From positions 1 to 64,000 of the forward strand of contig JAPOZM010000076.1 of the NCBI GenBank assembly GCA_026706075.1: DNA of 64,000 bases, given 5' to 3'. Each line of letters opens with the position of its first letter. Within the stretch, counting starts at the first letter, position 1. Positions 49,365 to 58,400 of this stretch are shown one piece after another. The DNA comes from Gemmatimonadaceae bacterium. GTDB lineage: Bacteria; Latescibacterota; UBA2968; UBA8231. The notes beneath the pieces are model-generated. The model was not told the DNA's origin, ran no database searches, and saw only the letters and a program-made list of their open reading frames with translations. The translations under genes and the position numbers were made by a program.

Positions 49365-50402
49365 ATGACCATCAAGACAGTCGGTATCCTCACCGGCGGC
49401 GGCGACTGCCCCGGACTGAACGCGGTCATCCGCGCGGCCGTCCGCAAGGGGATCTCCCACTACGGATACCGGTTCCGCGGGGTCGAGAAGGGCTGGAAGG
49501 GCATGCTGGAGTGCCTGTGGGAGCCCCTGGGCCACGAGGAGGTCTCCGGCATCCTGCCCAAGGGCGGCACCATCCTCGGGACCTCGCGCACCAACCCCTA
49601 CAAGGTCCCCGATGGCGGCGACATCGTCCTCGAGAACATGAAGCGCATGAAGCTCGACGCCCTGATCGCCATCGGCGGCGACGACACCCTGAGCGTGGCC
49701 CTCAAGCTGGCCGCCGCCGGGGCCCCCGTGGTGGGCGTGCCCAAGACGATCGACAACGACATCTCCAACACGGACTACACCTTCGGCTTCGACACGGCCA
49801 TCAACATCGTCACCGAAGCCCTGGATCGCATCCACACGACGGCCGAGTCCCACAATCGGGTGATGGTCGTCGAGGTGATGGGCCGGCACTCGGGGTGGAT
49901 CGCCACCTACGCCGGTATCGCCGGGGGCGCCGACCTGATCCTGATCCCGGAGCAGAGCACGTCGATCCAGGAGATCGTCGACACCATCAAGATGCGCCAC
50001 GACCGCGGCAAGGACTTCAGCATCGTCGTCGTCGCCGAGGGGGTGAAGTTGGACGGCGACGAGTACACCGTGCAGGAGGGGGGCACCGACGAGTTCGGCC
50101 ATGTCAAGCTGGGCGGCGTGGGGCAGCTCGTGGGGGACGTGATCGAGAAGGAGACCGGCTTCGAGACCCGCGTCATCGTCCTCGGGCACCTGCAGCGCGG
50201 CGGGACTCCCACGGCCTTCGACCGGGTCCTCGGCACGCGCTACGGCATTGCCGCCATCGATCTGGTCCAAGGCGGTGACTGGGGCAAGATGGTCGCCCTT
50301 CAGGGCGACGAGATCGTCGCCCTGCCCCTGGAGAGGGGGGTCGGTGAGTTGAAGAGGGTGGGGGAGGAGCTGTACGACATCTCGCGCGTATTCTTCGGGT
50401 GA
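49365..50402 (+). CDS. 6-phosphofructokinase, residues suggest pyrophosphate dependence
   Basis: 345 aa. The nucleotide-binding region has GGDDT (Asp107) where ATP enzymes have Gly (E. coli Gly104), and PKTIDND (Lys127) where they have PGTIDND. Both changes together mark PPi-dependent enzymes in the published motif rule; the Asp is the more diagnostic. Other motifs: GGGDCPGLNAVIRA at the N-terminus, MGRHSGW and LQRGG. Start ATG has AGGA a few bases upstream. It would phosphorylate fructose-6-phosphate reversibly, feeding the pgk/tpiA genes downstream. A PPi-using enzyme makes glycolysis reversible. Confidence 0.92.
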   Translation: MTIKTVGILTGGGDCPGLNAVIRAAVRKGISHYGYRFRGVEKGWKGMLECLWEPLGHEEVSGILPKGGTILGTSRTNPYKVPDGGDIVLENMKRMKLDALIAIGGDDTLSVALKLAAAGAPVVGVPKTIDNDISNTDYTFGFDTAINIVTEALDRIHTTAESHNRVMVVEVMGRHSGWIATYAGIAGGADLILIPEQSTSIQEIVDTIKMRHDRGKDFSIVVVAEGVKLDGDEYTVQEGGTDEFGHVKLGGVGQLVGDVIEKETGFETRVIVLGHLQRGGTPTAFDRVLGTRYGIAAIDLVQGGDWGKMVALQGDEIVALPLERGVGELKRVGEELYDISRVFFG

Positions 50403-50421
50403 CCGGAAGGAGCCATGTGAC

Positions 50422-51618
50422 ATGGCCAAGCGGACGATAGACGACATCGATGTGGCGGGGAAGCGCGTGCTGGTGCGCGAGGACTTCAACGTCCCTCTCG
50501 ACGGCGACGGACGGATCATCGACGACCGGCGGGTCCGCGCCGCCCTGCCCTCCTTGTGGCAACTGCTCGAGAAGGGATCCTCCCTGGTGCTCATGTCCCA
50601 CCTCGGCCGGCCCCGCGGCCAGGTGCGGTCCGGGCTCTCCCTGGAGCCGATCGCTCAGGAACTGCACCGGCATCTCGGCACCAGCGCGCACCTGGCGCCC
50701 GACTGCATCGGCGAAGAGACGGCGGCCCTGGCCTCGGAGCTCAGGCCGGGCAGCGTGCTGCTCCTCGAGAACCTCCGCTTCCACCCCGGGGAGGAGGCCA
50801 ACGACATCGGTTTCGCGCGGCAACTGGCCGACCTCGGCAACGGCATCTACGTCAACGATGCCTTCGGAGCCGCCCACCGCGCCCACGCCTCGACGGAGGG
50901 CATCACCCGGCACGTGGATCACAGTGTCGCCGGCTACCTGATGAAGAAGGAGCTCCAGTACCTGCAGGAGGCCCTCTCCGAACCGGCGCGCCCCTTCGTC
51001 GCCATCCTCGGGGGCGCCAAGGTGGCGGACAAGATCGAGGTGATCGAGAACCTCCTCGGCAAGGTCGATGCCCTGCTCATCGGCGGCGGCATGTCCTACA
51101 CCTTCCTGAAGGCGCGGGGGCAGGAGATCGGCGACTCCCTGTGCGACGAGGAGTCGGTGTCGGTGGCCGCCGACCTGCTGGCCAAGGCCGGCGACAGGCT
51201 GCACCTGCCCGAGGACGTCGTCGTCGCCCGCAGAGTGGCACCGGGGGCCGAGCACGAGGCCGTGGCCGTCGACGCCATCCCCGGGGACCGCGCCGGCGTC
51301 GACATCGGGCCCCGGACCCGGGAGCGCTTCATCGAGCACCTCAGCCAGGCCGGGACCATCCTCTGGAACGGCCCCCTCGGCGTCTTCGAGATCGACGACT
51401 TCGCCGCTGGCACCACCGCCGTGGCCCAGGCCCTGGAGCAGGCCACCTGGGAGTCGGGGGCGGTGAGCATCATCGGCGGCGGCGACACCGCCGCCGCGGT
51501 GGACAAGGCCGGCGCCGCCAAGCGCATGTCCCACATCTCCACGGGCGGCGGGGCCTCCCTCGAAGCCCTGGGCGGCCGGGTCCTGCCGGGGGTCGAGGCC
51601 CTCGACGAGGGGGGATGA
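50422..51618 (+). CDS. pgk: Phosphoglycerate kinase
   Basis: 398 aa, standard length. Motifs: [54 protein letters not shown] and the C-terminal ATP loop [15 protein letters not shown] lies 9 nt before the ATG. Reaction: 1,3-bisphosphoglycerate plus ADP to 3-phosphoglycerate plus ATP in the cytoplasm. Its stop overlaps the tpiA start (ATGA). Part of the operon from phosphofructokinase to secG. Confidence 0.97.
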   Translation: MAKRTIDDIDVAGKRVLVREDFNVPLDGDGRIIDDRRVRAALPSLWQLLEKGSSLVLMSHLGRPRGQVRSGLSLEPIAQELHRHLGTSAHLAPDCIGEETAALASELRPGSVLLLENLRFHPGEEANDIGFARQLADLGNGIYVNDAFGAAHRAHASTEGITRHVDHSVAGYLMKKELQYLQEALSEPARPFVAILGGAKVADKIEVIENLLGKVDALLIGGGMSYTFLKARGQEIGDSLCDEESVSVAADLLAKAGDRLHLPEDVVVARRVAPGAEHEAVAVDAIPGDRAGVDIGPRTRERFIEHLSQAGTILWNGPLGVFEIDDFAAGTTAVAQALEQATWESGAVSIIGGGDTAAAVDKAGAAKRMSHISTGGGASLEALGGRVLPGVEALDEGG

Positions 51619-52403
51619 CGCGGTCGATTCAGAGACGGCCTCTCGTCGCCGCCAACTGGAAGATGAACCTGCTGCCGCGGGAGGGCGCCGCCCTGGCCCG
51701 CGAGCTCCTCCCGAGGATCCGCGAGGAGACCGGGTTCGTCGATGTCGTCCTGTGCCCGCCTTACCCCGGCCTGGCGGCCGTCGCCGACGTGCTGGAGGAC
51801 GGAGCGGTCGGCCTGGGAGCCCAGAACTCGCACTGGGAAGAGAGCGGCGCCTACACCGGCGAGGTCTCCCCCCGGATGCTGTTGACCCTTGCGTGCCAAT
51901 GGGTTATACTAGGCCATTCCGAGCGGCGGCAGCTGTTCGGAGAGACCGACGAGGGCGTGAACCAGCGCACGCGGGCGGCCCTCGCAGCGGGTCTCAATCC
52001 GATCCTCTGCATCGGCGAAACCCTCGATCAGCGCGACGCCGGTCAGGTCGAGAGCACCGTACTGGGCCAGTTGGACCGGGGCCTGGACGGGCTCACTGCC
52101 GAGGAAGTGCTCGCAGTCGCCGTGGCCTACGAGCCTGTCTGGGCGATCGGCACGGGCCGCACCGCCACCCCCGAGGAGGCCGAGAGCGTTCACGCTCTGA
52201 TCCGTGACCGCCTGCGCGAGGGATTCGGCGAGGCCGCCGACGCTGTCCGAATCCTCTACGGAGGTAGTGTCAAGCCCGAGAACGCCGGCGAGTTGTTCGG
52301 CCAGACCGACATCGACGGGGGCCTGATCGGCGGCGCCTCCCTCCGGGCCGAGGATTTCGCCGCCATCGTTCGCGCCGCTACCCGAGAAGCAGAGCAGCCA
52401 TGA
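51615..52403 (+). CDS. tpiA: Triosephosphate isomerase
   Basis: 262 aa from the ATG at 51615, overlapping pgk. Catalytic residues: Asn/Lys in AANWKMN, His in GHSERRQLFGE, Glu in AYEPVWAIGTG and the phosphate loop YGGSVKPENA. Interconverts dihydroxyacetone phosphate and glyceraldehyde-3-phosphate. Slightly long by ~10 residues at the N-terminus (TRSIQRRP). Overlaps the secG start by ATGA. Confidence 0.97.
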   Translation: MTRSIQRRPLVAANWKMNLLPREGAALARELLPRIREETGFVDVVLCPPYPGLAAVADVLEDGAVGLGAQNSHWEESGAYTGEVSPRMLLTLACQWVILGHSERRQLFGETDEGVNQRTRAALAAGLNPILCIGETLDQRDAGQVESTVLGQLDRGLDGLTAEEVLAVAVAYEPVWAIGTGRTATPEEAESVHALIRDRLREGFGEAADAVRILYGGSVKPENAGELFGQTDIDGGLIGGASLRAEDFAAIVRAATREAEQP

Positions 52404-52765
52404 CCATCCTGCTGACCATCCTCCACATCCTCGTCTGCATCATGCTGGTCGTCGCCGTGCTGCTCCAGTCCGGCAAGGGCGGCGGACTGGCCGCATCCGT
52501 GGGCGGCGGCCTGAGTTCCTCCTCCGTCCTGGGGGGCCGGGCGGCGAGCACCTTCCTCACCAAGACGACGACTTTCCTGGCCGCAGGCTTCCTGCTTCTG
52601 TGTCTCGCCCTGGCCGTGGCTTACGACGAGGACGAGGGACTGCCGACGACGGCGAGCGAGCGTCTGCTGCAGGCGGAGGAAGGGACGGCGCCGGTCGCTC
52701 CCACCCCCTATCAGCCGCAGGAGGGGGATCAGCCGAAAGAGTCGGATGCGGCCCTCCCACAATAG
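52400..52765 (+). CDS. secG: Preprotein translocase subunit SecG
   Basis: 121 aa; overlaps tpiA by ATGA. Two transmembrane segments (~5-25 and ~52-72) with the SecG motif VLLQSGKGGGL between them. The C-terminal ~45 residues are acidic and proline-rich, as seen in many SecG proteins. Works with SecYE in the inner membrane; the tpiA-secG-tRNA-Leu order is found in many bacteria and supports the call. Confidence 0.95.
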   Translation: MTILLTILHILVCIMLVVAVLLQSGKGGGLAASVGGGLSSSSVLGGRAASTFLTKTTTFLAAGFLLLCLALAVAYDEDEGLPTTASERLLQAEEGTAPVAPTPYQPQEGDQPKESDAALPQ

Positions 52766-52768
52766 CTT

Positions 52769-52853
52769 GCGGAAGTGGTGAAATTGGTAGACACGCTGTC
52801 TTGAGGGGGCAGTGCCTTCGGGCGTCGGGGTTCGAGTCCCCGCTTCCGCACCA
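52769..52853 (+). tRNA. tRNA-Leu (anticodon GAG), CCA encoded
   Basis: Acceptor stem GCGGAAG/CTTCCGC, discriminator A, encoded CCA at the 3' end. Anticodon stem CTGTC/GGCAG with loop TTGAGGG gives anticodon GAG (52803-52805), reading CUC/CUU leucine codons. A long variable arm (around TGCCTTCGGGCGT) and the TTCGAGTC T-loop are type-II features of leucine tRNAs. It follows secG immediately. Confidence 0.96.
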
Positions 52854-52862
52854 CTCATGAGA

Positions 52863-52895
52863 AAAGGCGTCTGCAGATCACCTGCAGGCGCCTTT
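52863..52895 (+). terminator. Intrinsic terminator-like hairpin after tRNA-Leu
   Basis: A 14-bp stem AAAGGCGTCTGCAG/CTGCAGGCGCCTTT (one G-U pair) with a 5-nt ATCAC loop. A-rich before and T-rich at the end. Ends the phosphofructokinase-pgk-tpiA-secG-tRNA transcript and could also serve the facing UPF0434-like gene. Confidence 0.8.
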
Positions 52896-52938
52896 CGTCC
52901 ATCGGCAGAGAGGGCAGAGCCGCGCCCCACGGGCGGCG

Positions 52939-53229
52939 TCACGGCTGCCCGGAAGAAGCGTCCTCGTGGCCCGGGTCGAACCCCTCGAGGGAGATCGCCT
53001 CGTCGATCAGCATGATGGGGATCTCGTCCTCGATCGGATAGAGATACCTCCGGTCCTCCCGCACCAGGCCTCCGTCGATCTTCCGTTCCACCTTCGATCC
53101 TCCCCGATTGGTCAGCTCGCCGCGCTCGATCCGGCGGTTGACCTCATCCACCAGGGCCTGATCGGCCACGTGAATCGGCTCCTTCGTCTCGGGACAGGCG
53201 AGGATCTCCAGCAGTTCCTTGTCGATCAT
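52939..53229 (-). CDS. UPF0434/Trm112-like small protein
   Basis: 96 aa from the ATG at 53229 (GGAG upstream). Starts DKELLEILACPETKEPI, the UPF0434/Trm112 signature, and has LYPIEDEIPIMLIDEAI in its C-terminal half, also typical. Only one Cys remains of the zinc-ribbon set (CPETKEP), so metal binding is doubtful. In other systems such proteins activate methyltransferases. A charged C-terminal tail is not conserved. The 278-bp gap upstream contains a 7-bp hairpin (53300-53316) but no gene that I can support. Confidence 0.85.
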   Translation of the reverse strand: MIDKELLEILACPETKEPIHVADQALVDEVNRRIERGELTNRGGSKVERKIDGGLVREDRRYLYPIEDEIPIMLIDEAISLEGFDPGHEDASSGQP

Positions 53230-53507
53230 CCTTCATCACTCCAGGCTCGGGTGACAGAAGATAGCGGGGTGCCAGCGATCCGGACAGCCGGCCCCGGTGG
53301 GGGAAGATACTTCCCCTCGAGGTCCGGATTGTTCCCATCCGGGCCGCATCGAGCTCCGCCCCCCTCTCGGGGGAATCGTCTCCAAGGGTCAGTAAAAGAT
53401 GGTAGTTGCGGCAATTCTTCCCGGGTTCCTCCGCGGTTGGGTCCGCGCATTGCATGGGGAGTTGGGCGCCAAGTCCCTTCGGACTCCCCTGTCAAGAGAG
53501 GACGACC

Positions 53508-53813
53508 GTGGAAACGATCGATTCCCCGCAGACACCCGGCCGTGAGGAGAGGCTCGCCGCCGTCGTCGAACGCTGTCTCGAGAGCGAGGCGGCGTACAAG
53601 CTGTTCGAGAGACTCGGAGCCATCGCCCGCCTCCCCATCGAGGACCGACTCGCCTATGTGGCGCGCGTCAGGAACTCGGGGTGGTACACCGACGATGAGG
53701 TCCACGCCATCGAGCGGCTCGTCGTGAGCGGAACGGCGAAATCCTTCCAGGAGGTGATCGACCAGATCCGTAAGGAACGGGTGCAGCACGAGATCGAGCG
53801 GCTGACCCGATAG
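53508..53813 (+). CDS. Small helical protein of unknown function
   Basis: 101 aa from the GTG at 53508 (AGAGG about 8 nt upstream); the frame extends to 53406 without a ribosome site. All-helical and charged, with no Cys or signal; motifs EERLAAVVERCLES and YKLFERLGAIARL. It contains a segment NSGWYTDDEVHAIERLVVSGTA that could be a small helical bundle. Not recognised. It faces the DegT aminotransferase gene with a 16-bp gap. Confidence 0.65.
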   Translation: METIDSPQTPGREERLAAVVERCLESEAAYKLFERLGAIARLPIEDRLAYVARVRNSGWYTDDEVHAIERLVVSGTAKSFQEVIDQIRKERVQHEIERLTR

Positions 53814-53829
53814 CCGGGGAGAGCTCCGC

Positions 53830-55077
53830 CTAGTCCGCCAACCGGCGGGCGTGCTGCTGGACCTTGGCGACCGCCTCGGCGATGCTGGCAGTGTCCTCCT
53901 CGCTGCCGAGGAGCAGGTTCTGGGTGAGCCAGACCGCTTCCCCGGCACAGATGCGTTCCGTGACGGGGTGGTGGACAGCGGCGTAGTCCGGGCGTCCGCC
54001 GAAGGCGGGGGAGTCCAGGGGGTAGTCGCGAAAGCGGGCCTGGAAGGCGGGCTCGCGGTAGAGAGGCCTGTACCCGGAGGCGCAGGGGATGCCCTCGGCG
54101 CTCAGGGCTTCCAGGAAGCGCTCCCTGGACACGCCGGCGAAGGCGGCCGGATCGTAACGGAAGACGAACAAGTGGTAGGCGTGGCGGCTGACGCGCGCGT
54201 CCACGTCGAGGGGGCGGATCCCCTCGATCTCGGACAGCCGCTCGGACAGGAGGCTGGCGTTGCGGGAGCGCAGCCGGCTCTGGTCCTCGAGGTTGCGCAT
54301 CTGGCTGAGGAGCAGCGCCGCCTGGAACTCGGACATGCGGTAGTTGCCGCCCACGAGGGCATGCTCGTACCAGGCGCCGGTGCGGGTGCGCCCGCAGTTG
54401 TGGATCGACCAGGCGGCCTCGGCCAGCTCCTCGTCGTCGGAGAGGATGAAGCCGCCCTCGCCGGCGTTCAGATTCTTGCTGGCCTGGAAGCTGAAGGTGC
54501 CGAGATCGCCGATGGCTCCGACGCGGCGGTCGCGCCACTCGGCGCAGTGCGCCTGCGCGGCATCCTCGATCAGGAGGATGCCGCGGGACCGGCAGAGCCG
54601 GCCGAGGGCGTCGAGGTCGGCCGGCTGGCCGGCGAAGTGGACGGCGACGACGGCGCGGGTACGCTCCGTGACGGCGGCTTCGACGGAGGCCGGATCGATG
54701 CAGTAGGTAGCGGGATCGACATCGACGAAGACGGGCACCGCCCCCACGAGGGCGACGGAGGCGGCGGTGGCGACGAAGGTGTAGGAGGGGACGATCACCT
54801 CGTCCCCGAGGCGGACACCGGCGGCCTCCAGGGCCACCTGCAGGGCCGCCGTGCCGCTGCTGACGGCGATTCCGTGCCGGGCCTGATGGAACTGGGGGAA
54901 CCGGCGCTCGATCTCGGCGACGCGATCGCCGAGGAACCAGCTCCCCGAACGCAGGACCTCGAGGATTGCGGCCTCGTCCTCGGCGCCGAAGACGGGCCAG
55001 GACGGGAACGGATCGGATCGGAGGAGGGCGCCGCCGAGGAGGGCGAGTCCGGCGTCCGAGGTGGACGCGGTAGTCAC
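53830..55077 (-). CDS. DegT/DnrJ/EryC1/StrS-family sugar aminotransferase
   Basis: 415 aa from a GTG at 55077. PLP enzyme of fold type I: YTFVATAASVALVGA after GDEVIVPS, IEDAAQAHCAEW, and the Lys in FQASKNLNAGEGG forms the Schiff base. C-terminal HLFVFRYDP and AVWLTQNLLLGS match the family. It aminates a keto-sugar nucleotide for surface glycans. Lies 13 bp after rpmB in the same direction, which is unusual for a sugar gene. Confidence 0.92.
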   Translation of the reverse strand: MTTASTSDAGLALLGGALLRSDPFPSWPVFGAEDEAAILEVLRSGSWFLGDRVAEIERRFPQFHQARHGIAVSSGTAALQVALEAAGVRLGDEVIVPSYTFVATAASVALVGAVPVFVDVDPATYCIDPASVEAAVTERTRAVVAVHFAGQPADLDALGRLCRSRGILLIEDAAQAHCAEWRDRRVGAIGDLGTFSFQASKNLNAGEGGFILSDDEELAEAAWSIHNCGRTRTGAWYEHALVGGNYRMSEFQAALLLSQMRNLEDQSRLRSRNASLLSERLSEIEGIRPLDVDARVSRHAYHLFVFRYDPAAFAGVSRERFLEALSAEGIPCASGYRPLYREPAFQARFRDYPLDSPAFGGRPDYAAVHHPVTERICAGEAVWLTQNLLLGSEEDTASIAEAVAKVQQHARRLAD

Positions 55078-55090
55078 TCCGAATCCCCGC

Positions 55091-55318
55091 TCAGACCTTG
55101 ACGCCCTGTTCCTTGAGATACTTGAAGACGCCCTTCTTGTTCATCGTGCGAAGGGCCCGCGCCGCCAGCCGGAGGGTGACCGTGCGGCCTTCCTCGGGAA
55201 TGTAGATGCGCTTCTTGATGAGATTGGGACGCTGAACGCGCTTGGTCTTGCGCTGCGAGTGGCTGACGTTGTTGCCCACCATGCGGCGCTTGCCGGAGAC
55301 CTGACAGACCCTGGCCAT
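55091..55318 (-). CDS. rpmB: 50S ribosomal protein L28
   Basis: 75 aa from the ATG at 55318 (GGAAGG upstream; a GTG two codons earlier is the alternative). MARVCQVSGKRRMVGNNVSHS and KRIYIPEEGRTVTLRLAARAL are diagnostic of L28. The zinc-binding Cys set of some L28 proteins is reduced to one Cys. Component of the large ribosomal subunit. Confidence 0.96.
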   Translation of the reverse strand: MARVCQVSGKRRMVGNNVSHSQRKTKRVQRPNLIKKRIYIPEEGRTVTLRLAARALRTMNKKGVFKYLKEQGVKV

Positions 55319-55466
55319 CTTCACCTTCCATCAGCGAGTCGAAACGGAAAGGATAGAAACCACAAGGAGATAGGTCAAACCCGGCCGCCCTTGACAGTCC
55401 CTGGGCCCCAAGGGAACTTTCCAAGCCCGCCCGCCAGCACACCGACTCGAGAGCGCTCACCTGCTG

Positions 55467-58400
55467 TTGCATCGCCCCCACCTCTGTCACCGGACGGCAA
55501 GATTCGGGATCGCGGTCCTTGCGGCGGCGGCGTCCACCCTCTCCGCGGAGGTCCGCCTCGTGGCCAGCGGCCCGGGGTTTGCCCGCGTCCTCTACGAGGG
55601 ACCCGGGCTCGCGGACTCCCTGGGGGCCCCGCCCCTCCACCGGTTCGTCGACTCGGCCCTGCTCGGCTTGCCTCTCGAAGGAGAGGCGGCACTGGAGGTC
55701 CTGGAGGCCCGGGAGGCCGGCGTCGCCACCCTCGCCGAGGTGCCGGAGGACGCGCCGTCGGACGGCCCTGCGCGCCTGGAGCCGCCGGCGATGCTGCGCC
55801 ACCAGCGGGTCGTGACCCTCGCCTTCGGGCCCCGGTGGAACGCGGACGGGTCGGCCGTCATCTACGACAGCGTCCTGGTGGAGGTTCGTTTCGCCCACGA
55901 CCGGGGCCGGCCGCCCCGGCCCGACGCGTTCGAGGCATCCTACAGGACGACCATCCTCAACTACGAGCAGGCACGCCGGTGGCGGCAGCCGAGGCCCCCG
56001 GCAGCGAGACCGGCGGCCCCGGCGGTGACTCCCGAGACCGGGATGTTCCGGGTCGTGGTGCGCGGCGAGGGCATCTACCGGGTGACGGCTGCGGACTTGG
56101 AGCAGGCCGGAGCCGATCTCGAGGGCGTCGACCCGGCGCGGATCCGCCTCTTGTACGGCGGCGGATGGCCAATCGGGGCAACCCGAGAGATACCGTCCGG
56201 CCCGACCCTGCGGACGGTGGCGTCAGTCGTGGAGGCCGGCGGCGATGGCCGCTTCGACGGGGAGGACCACGTCCTGTTCCATGGCGTGGGACCGGAGCGG
56301 TGGGTGTGGAAGACCGGCCCCGGCTTCGTCTGGCAGAAGAACCCGTACACGAAGGACAACGTATACTGGATCGACCTCGACGGTGACGTGGACGGCCTCC
56401 GAGCCACTGAGGAATCCGGCCCCGGCGATGCTCCCTCCGCGGTCGTCGACCGATACCGGGTGCGTCTCCACGAGGAGGACGATCACCTGATCGACTTCCA
56501 GTTGAATGGAGCCAGCTCGGGTTACGAGTGGTTCTGGGAAGAGTTCGCGGGCAACGCCCGCAACTTCACCTTCGCCGTCGACGACGCGCTGCCGGAGGTC
56601 CCCGTCCTCGCCAGGGTGCACTTCAAGGGGTCCAAGAACACCTCCCAGGCCTTCGATCTGCGCTGGAATGGCGATCACCTTGGCCAGTTCTCCTTCAAGA
56701 CATCCAGACCGCACACCATCGAGGTACGCGCGAAGGAAGCTCAGGAGGGGCTCAACCAGCTGGGGCTGTTTCACCGGGCCTCCGCCCCCATTCGACTGGA
56801 CTGGTACGAGGTGGAGTACGTTCGCCGTCTGAAGGCTCTGGGCGGAGAGATCCGGTTCAACGGACCGGGTCCGGGGGACGGGGCCGGGGGCGACCAGGAC
56901 GGGTCGGTGCTGGAGTTCCGAGTGGAGGGGTTCCCCGCGGCCGACGGTGCGCCAAGGGTCTTCGAGGTCTCCAGGGGACTGCGGGAGCTCGTGGGCCTGG
57001 AGCACGCCGCCGATGGCGTGCTGACCTTCCGGGACTGGGCCTCCAGGCCGCAGCCGCGGAGATACATCGCCCTTCAACCAGGGCGATGGAAGCGCCCGGC
57101 GGCGGTGATGAGGGACGTGCAGGCTCCTCGTGATCCGGAGGGTGCCGAGTACGTGATCATCACCCATGCCGAGTTTGCCTCGGCCGCGCGGCGGCTGGCC
57201 GACTGGCGGGCCGAGGACGACCGTTTCGGCCCCCCCTTGAAGACCATGGTCGTGGACGTGCAGGATCTGTACGACGAGTTCTCCGGGGGACTGCTGGACC
57301 CGTCGGCGATCCGGATCTTTCTGGCCCAGGCCGTCCGCAGATGGCCGGTCCCGCCCGTGTACGTCACTCTCCTGGGCGACGGGACCTACGACTACAAGAA
57401 CAACTCCGGCCTCAGTCACACGAACTGGATCCCCCCCTTTCAGGACGGCCCGAGCACCTACGACGAGTGGTACGCGAGGGTAGAGGGCACTGACAGGATC
57501 CCCGACCTGGCCGTCTCCCGCATTACCGTGCAGTCCGCCGCCGAGGCCGACGGGGTGGTGGACAAGATCCTGCGCTACGACCAGACACCCGAGCCGGGGC
57601 CCTGGCAGACCCGGATCCTGCTCGTGGCCGACGATGTCTCGAACCCCGAGTATCCGGAGCGCACGGAGAGCTTCTTCGTCCACGACGCGGAACGGGTTGC
57701 CCGACACGGCATGCCGAGCGACCTGGACATGACCAAGTTCTACATTGGCGCATACCCTCTCGAGGGCCGCACCAAACCCCAGGCCAGGGAGGGGTTCCTG
57801 CGTCACTTCAACGAAGGGGCGCTGATTCTGACCTACATCGGGCACGGCCACCCCGAGGTCCTGGCCCACGAGCACATTTTCCTGCTCAACCGCGACGTGG
57901 GGCGCATCGACAACGGCGGCCGGCTGCCCTTCGTCTACACCGCGGCGAGCGCCGTGGGGGTCTTCGACGACCCGGCGCAGGACTCGATGCCCGAGGCCTT
58001 CCTGAAGATGCCCGACCGCGGGGTGATCGGTTTCGTCTCGGCCACTCGTGTCGGTTACCACAGCAGCAACATGGTGCTGGCTCTCCAGTTCCACCGCCAG
58101 ATGTACCACAGCGGCAGGCAACATGTGCCCCTGGGGTTGGCCCTGATGGAGGCCAAGCAGGTCCACGTGAGCGACCTGTGGCGCACCAACATCCAGCGCT
58201 ACTCCCTCTTCGGGGACGCGGCGCAGCGCCTGGCCCGGCCCCGAGTAGGCGTGGCCCTCGACCTGCCCGACTCGATGGAGGCACTGATGGAACTGGAGGT
58301 GAGGGGCACCGTCGTCGACGCCGAGGGCCGGCCGAGAACGGACCACGAGGGCCAGGCCCTCGTGCGGCTCTTCGACTCCTCGGCGCAGAGCCTGATCGAG

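Noticed and set aside
53300-53316. Hairpin GGGGAAG/CTTCCCC as terminator
   Set aside because: Good 7-bp stem with 3-nt loop but no T-tract and it lies between divergent starts, where termination is not expected.
55391-55420. Promoter for the C25 gene (TTGACA at 55391)
   Set aside because: The -35 box is perfect but the -10 (GAACTT) is poor, so I did not call it.
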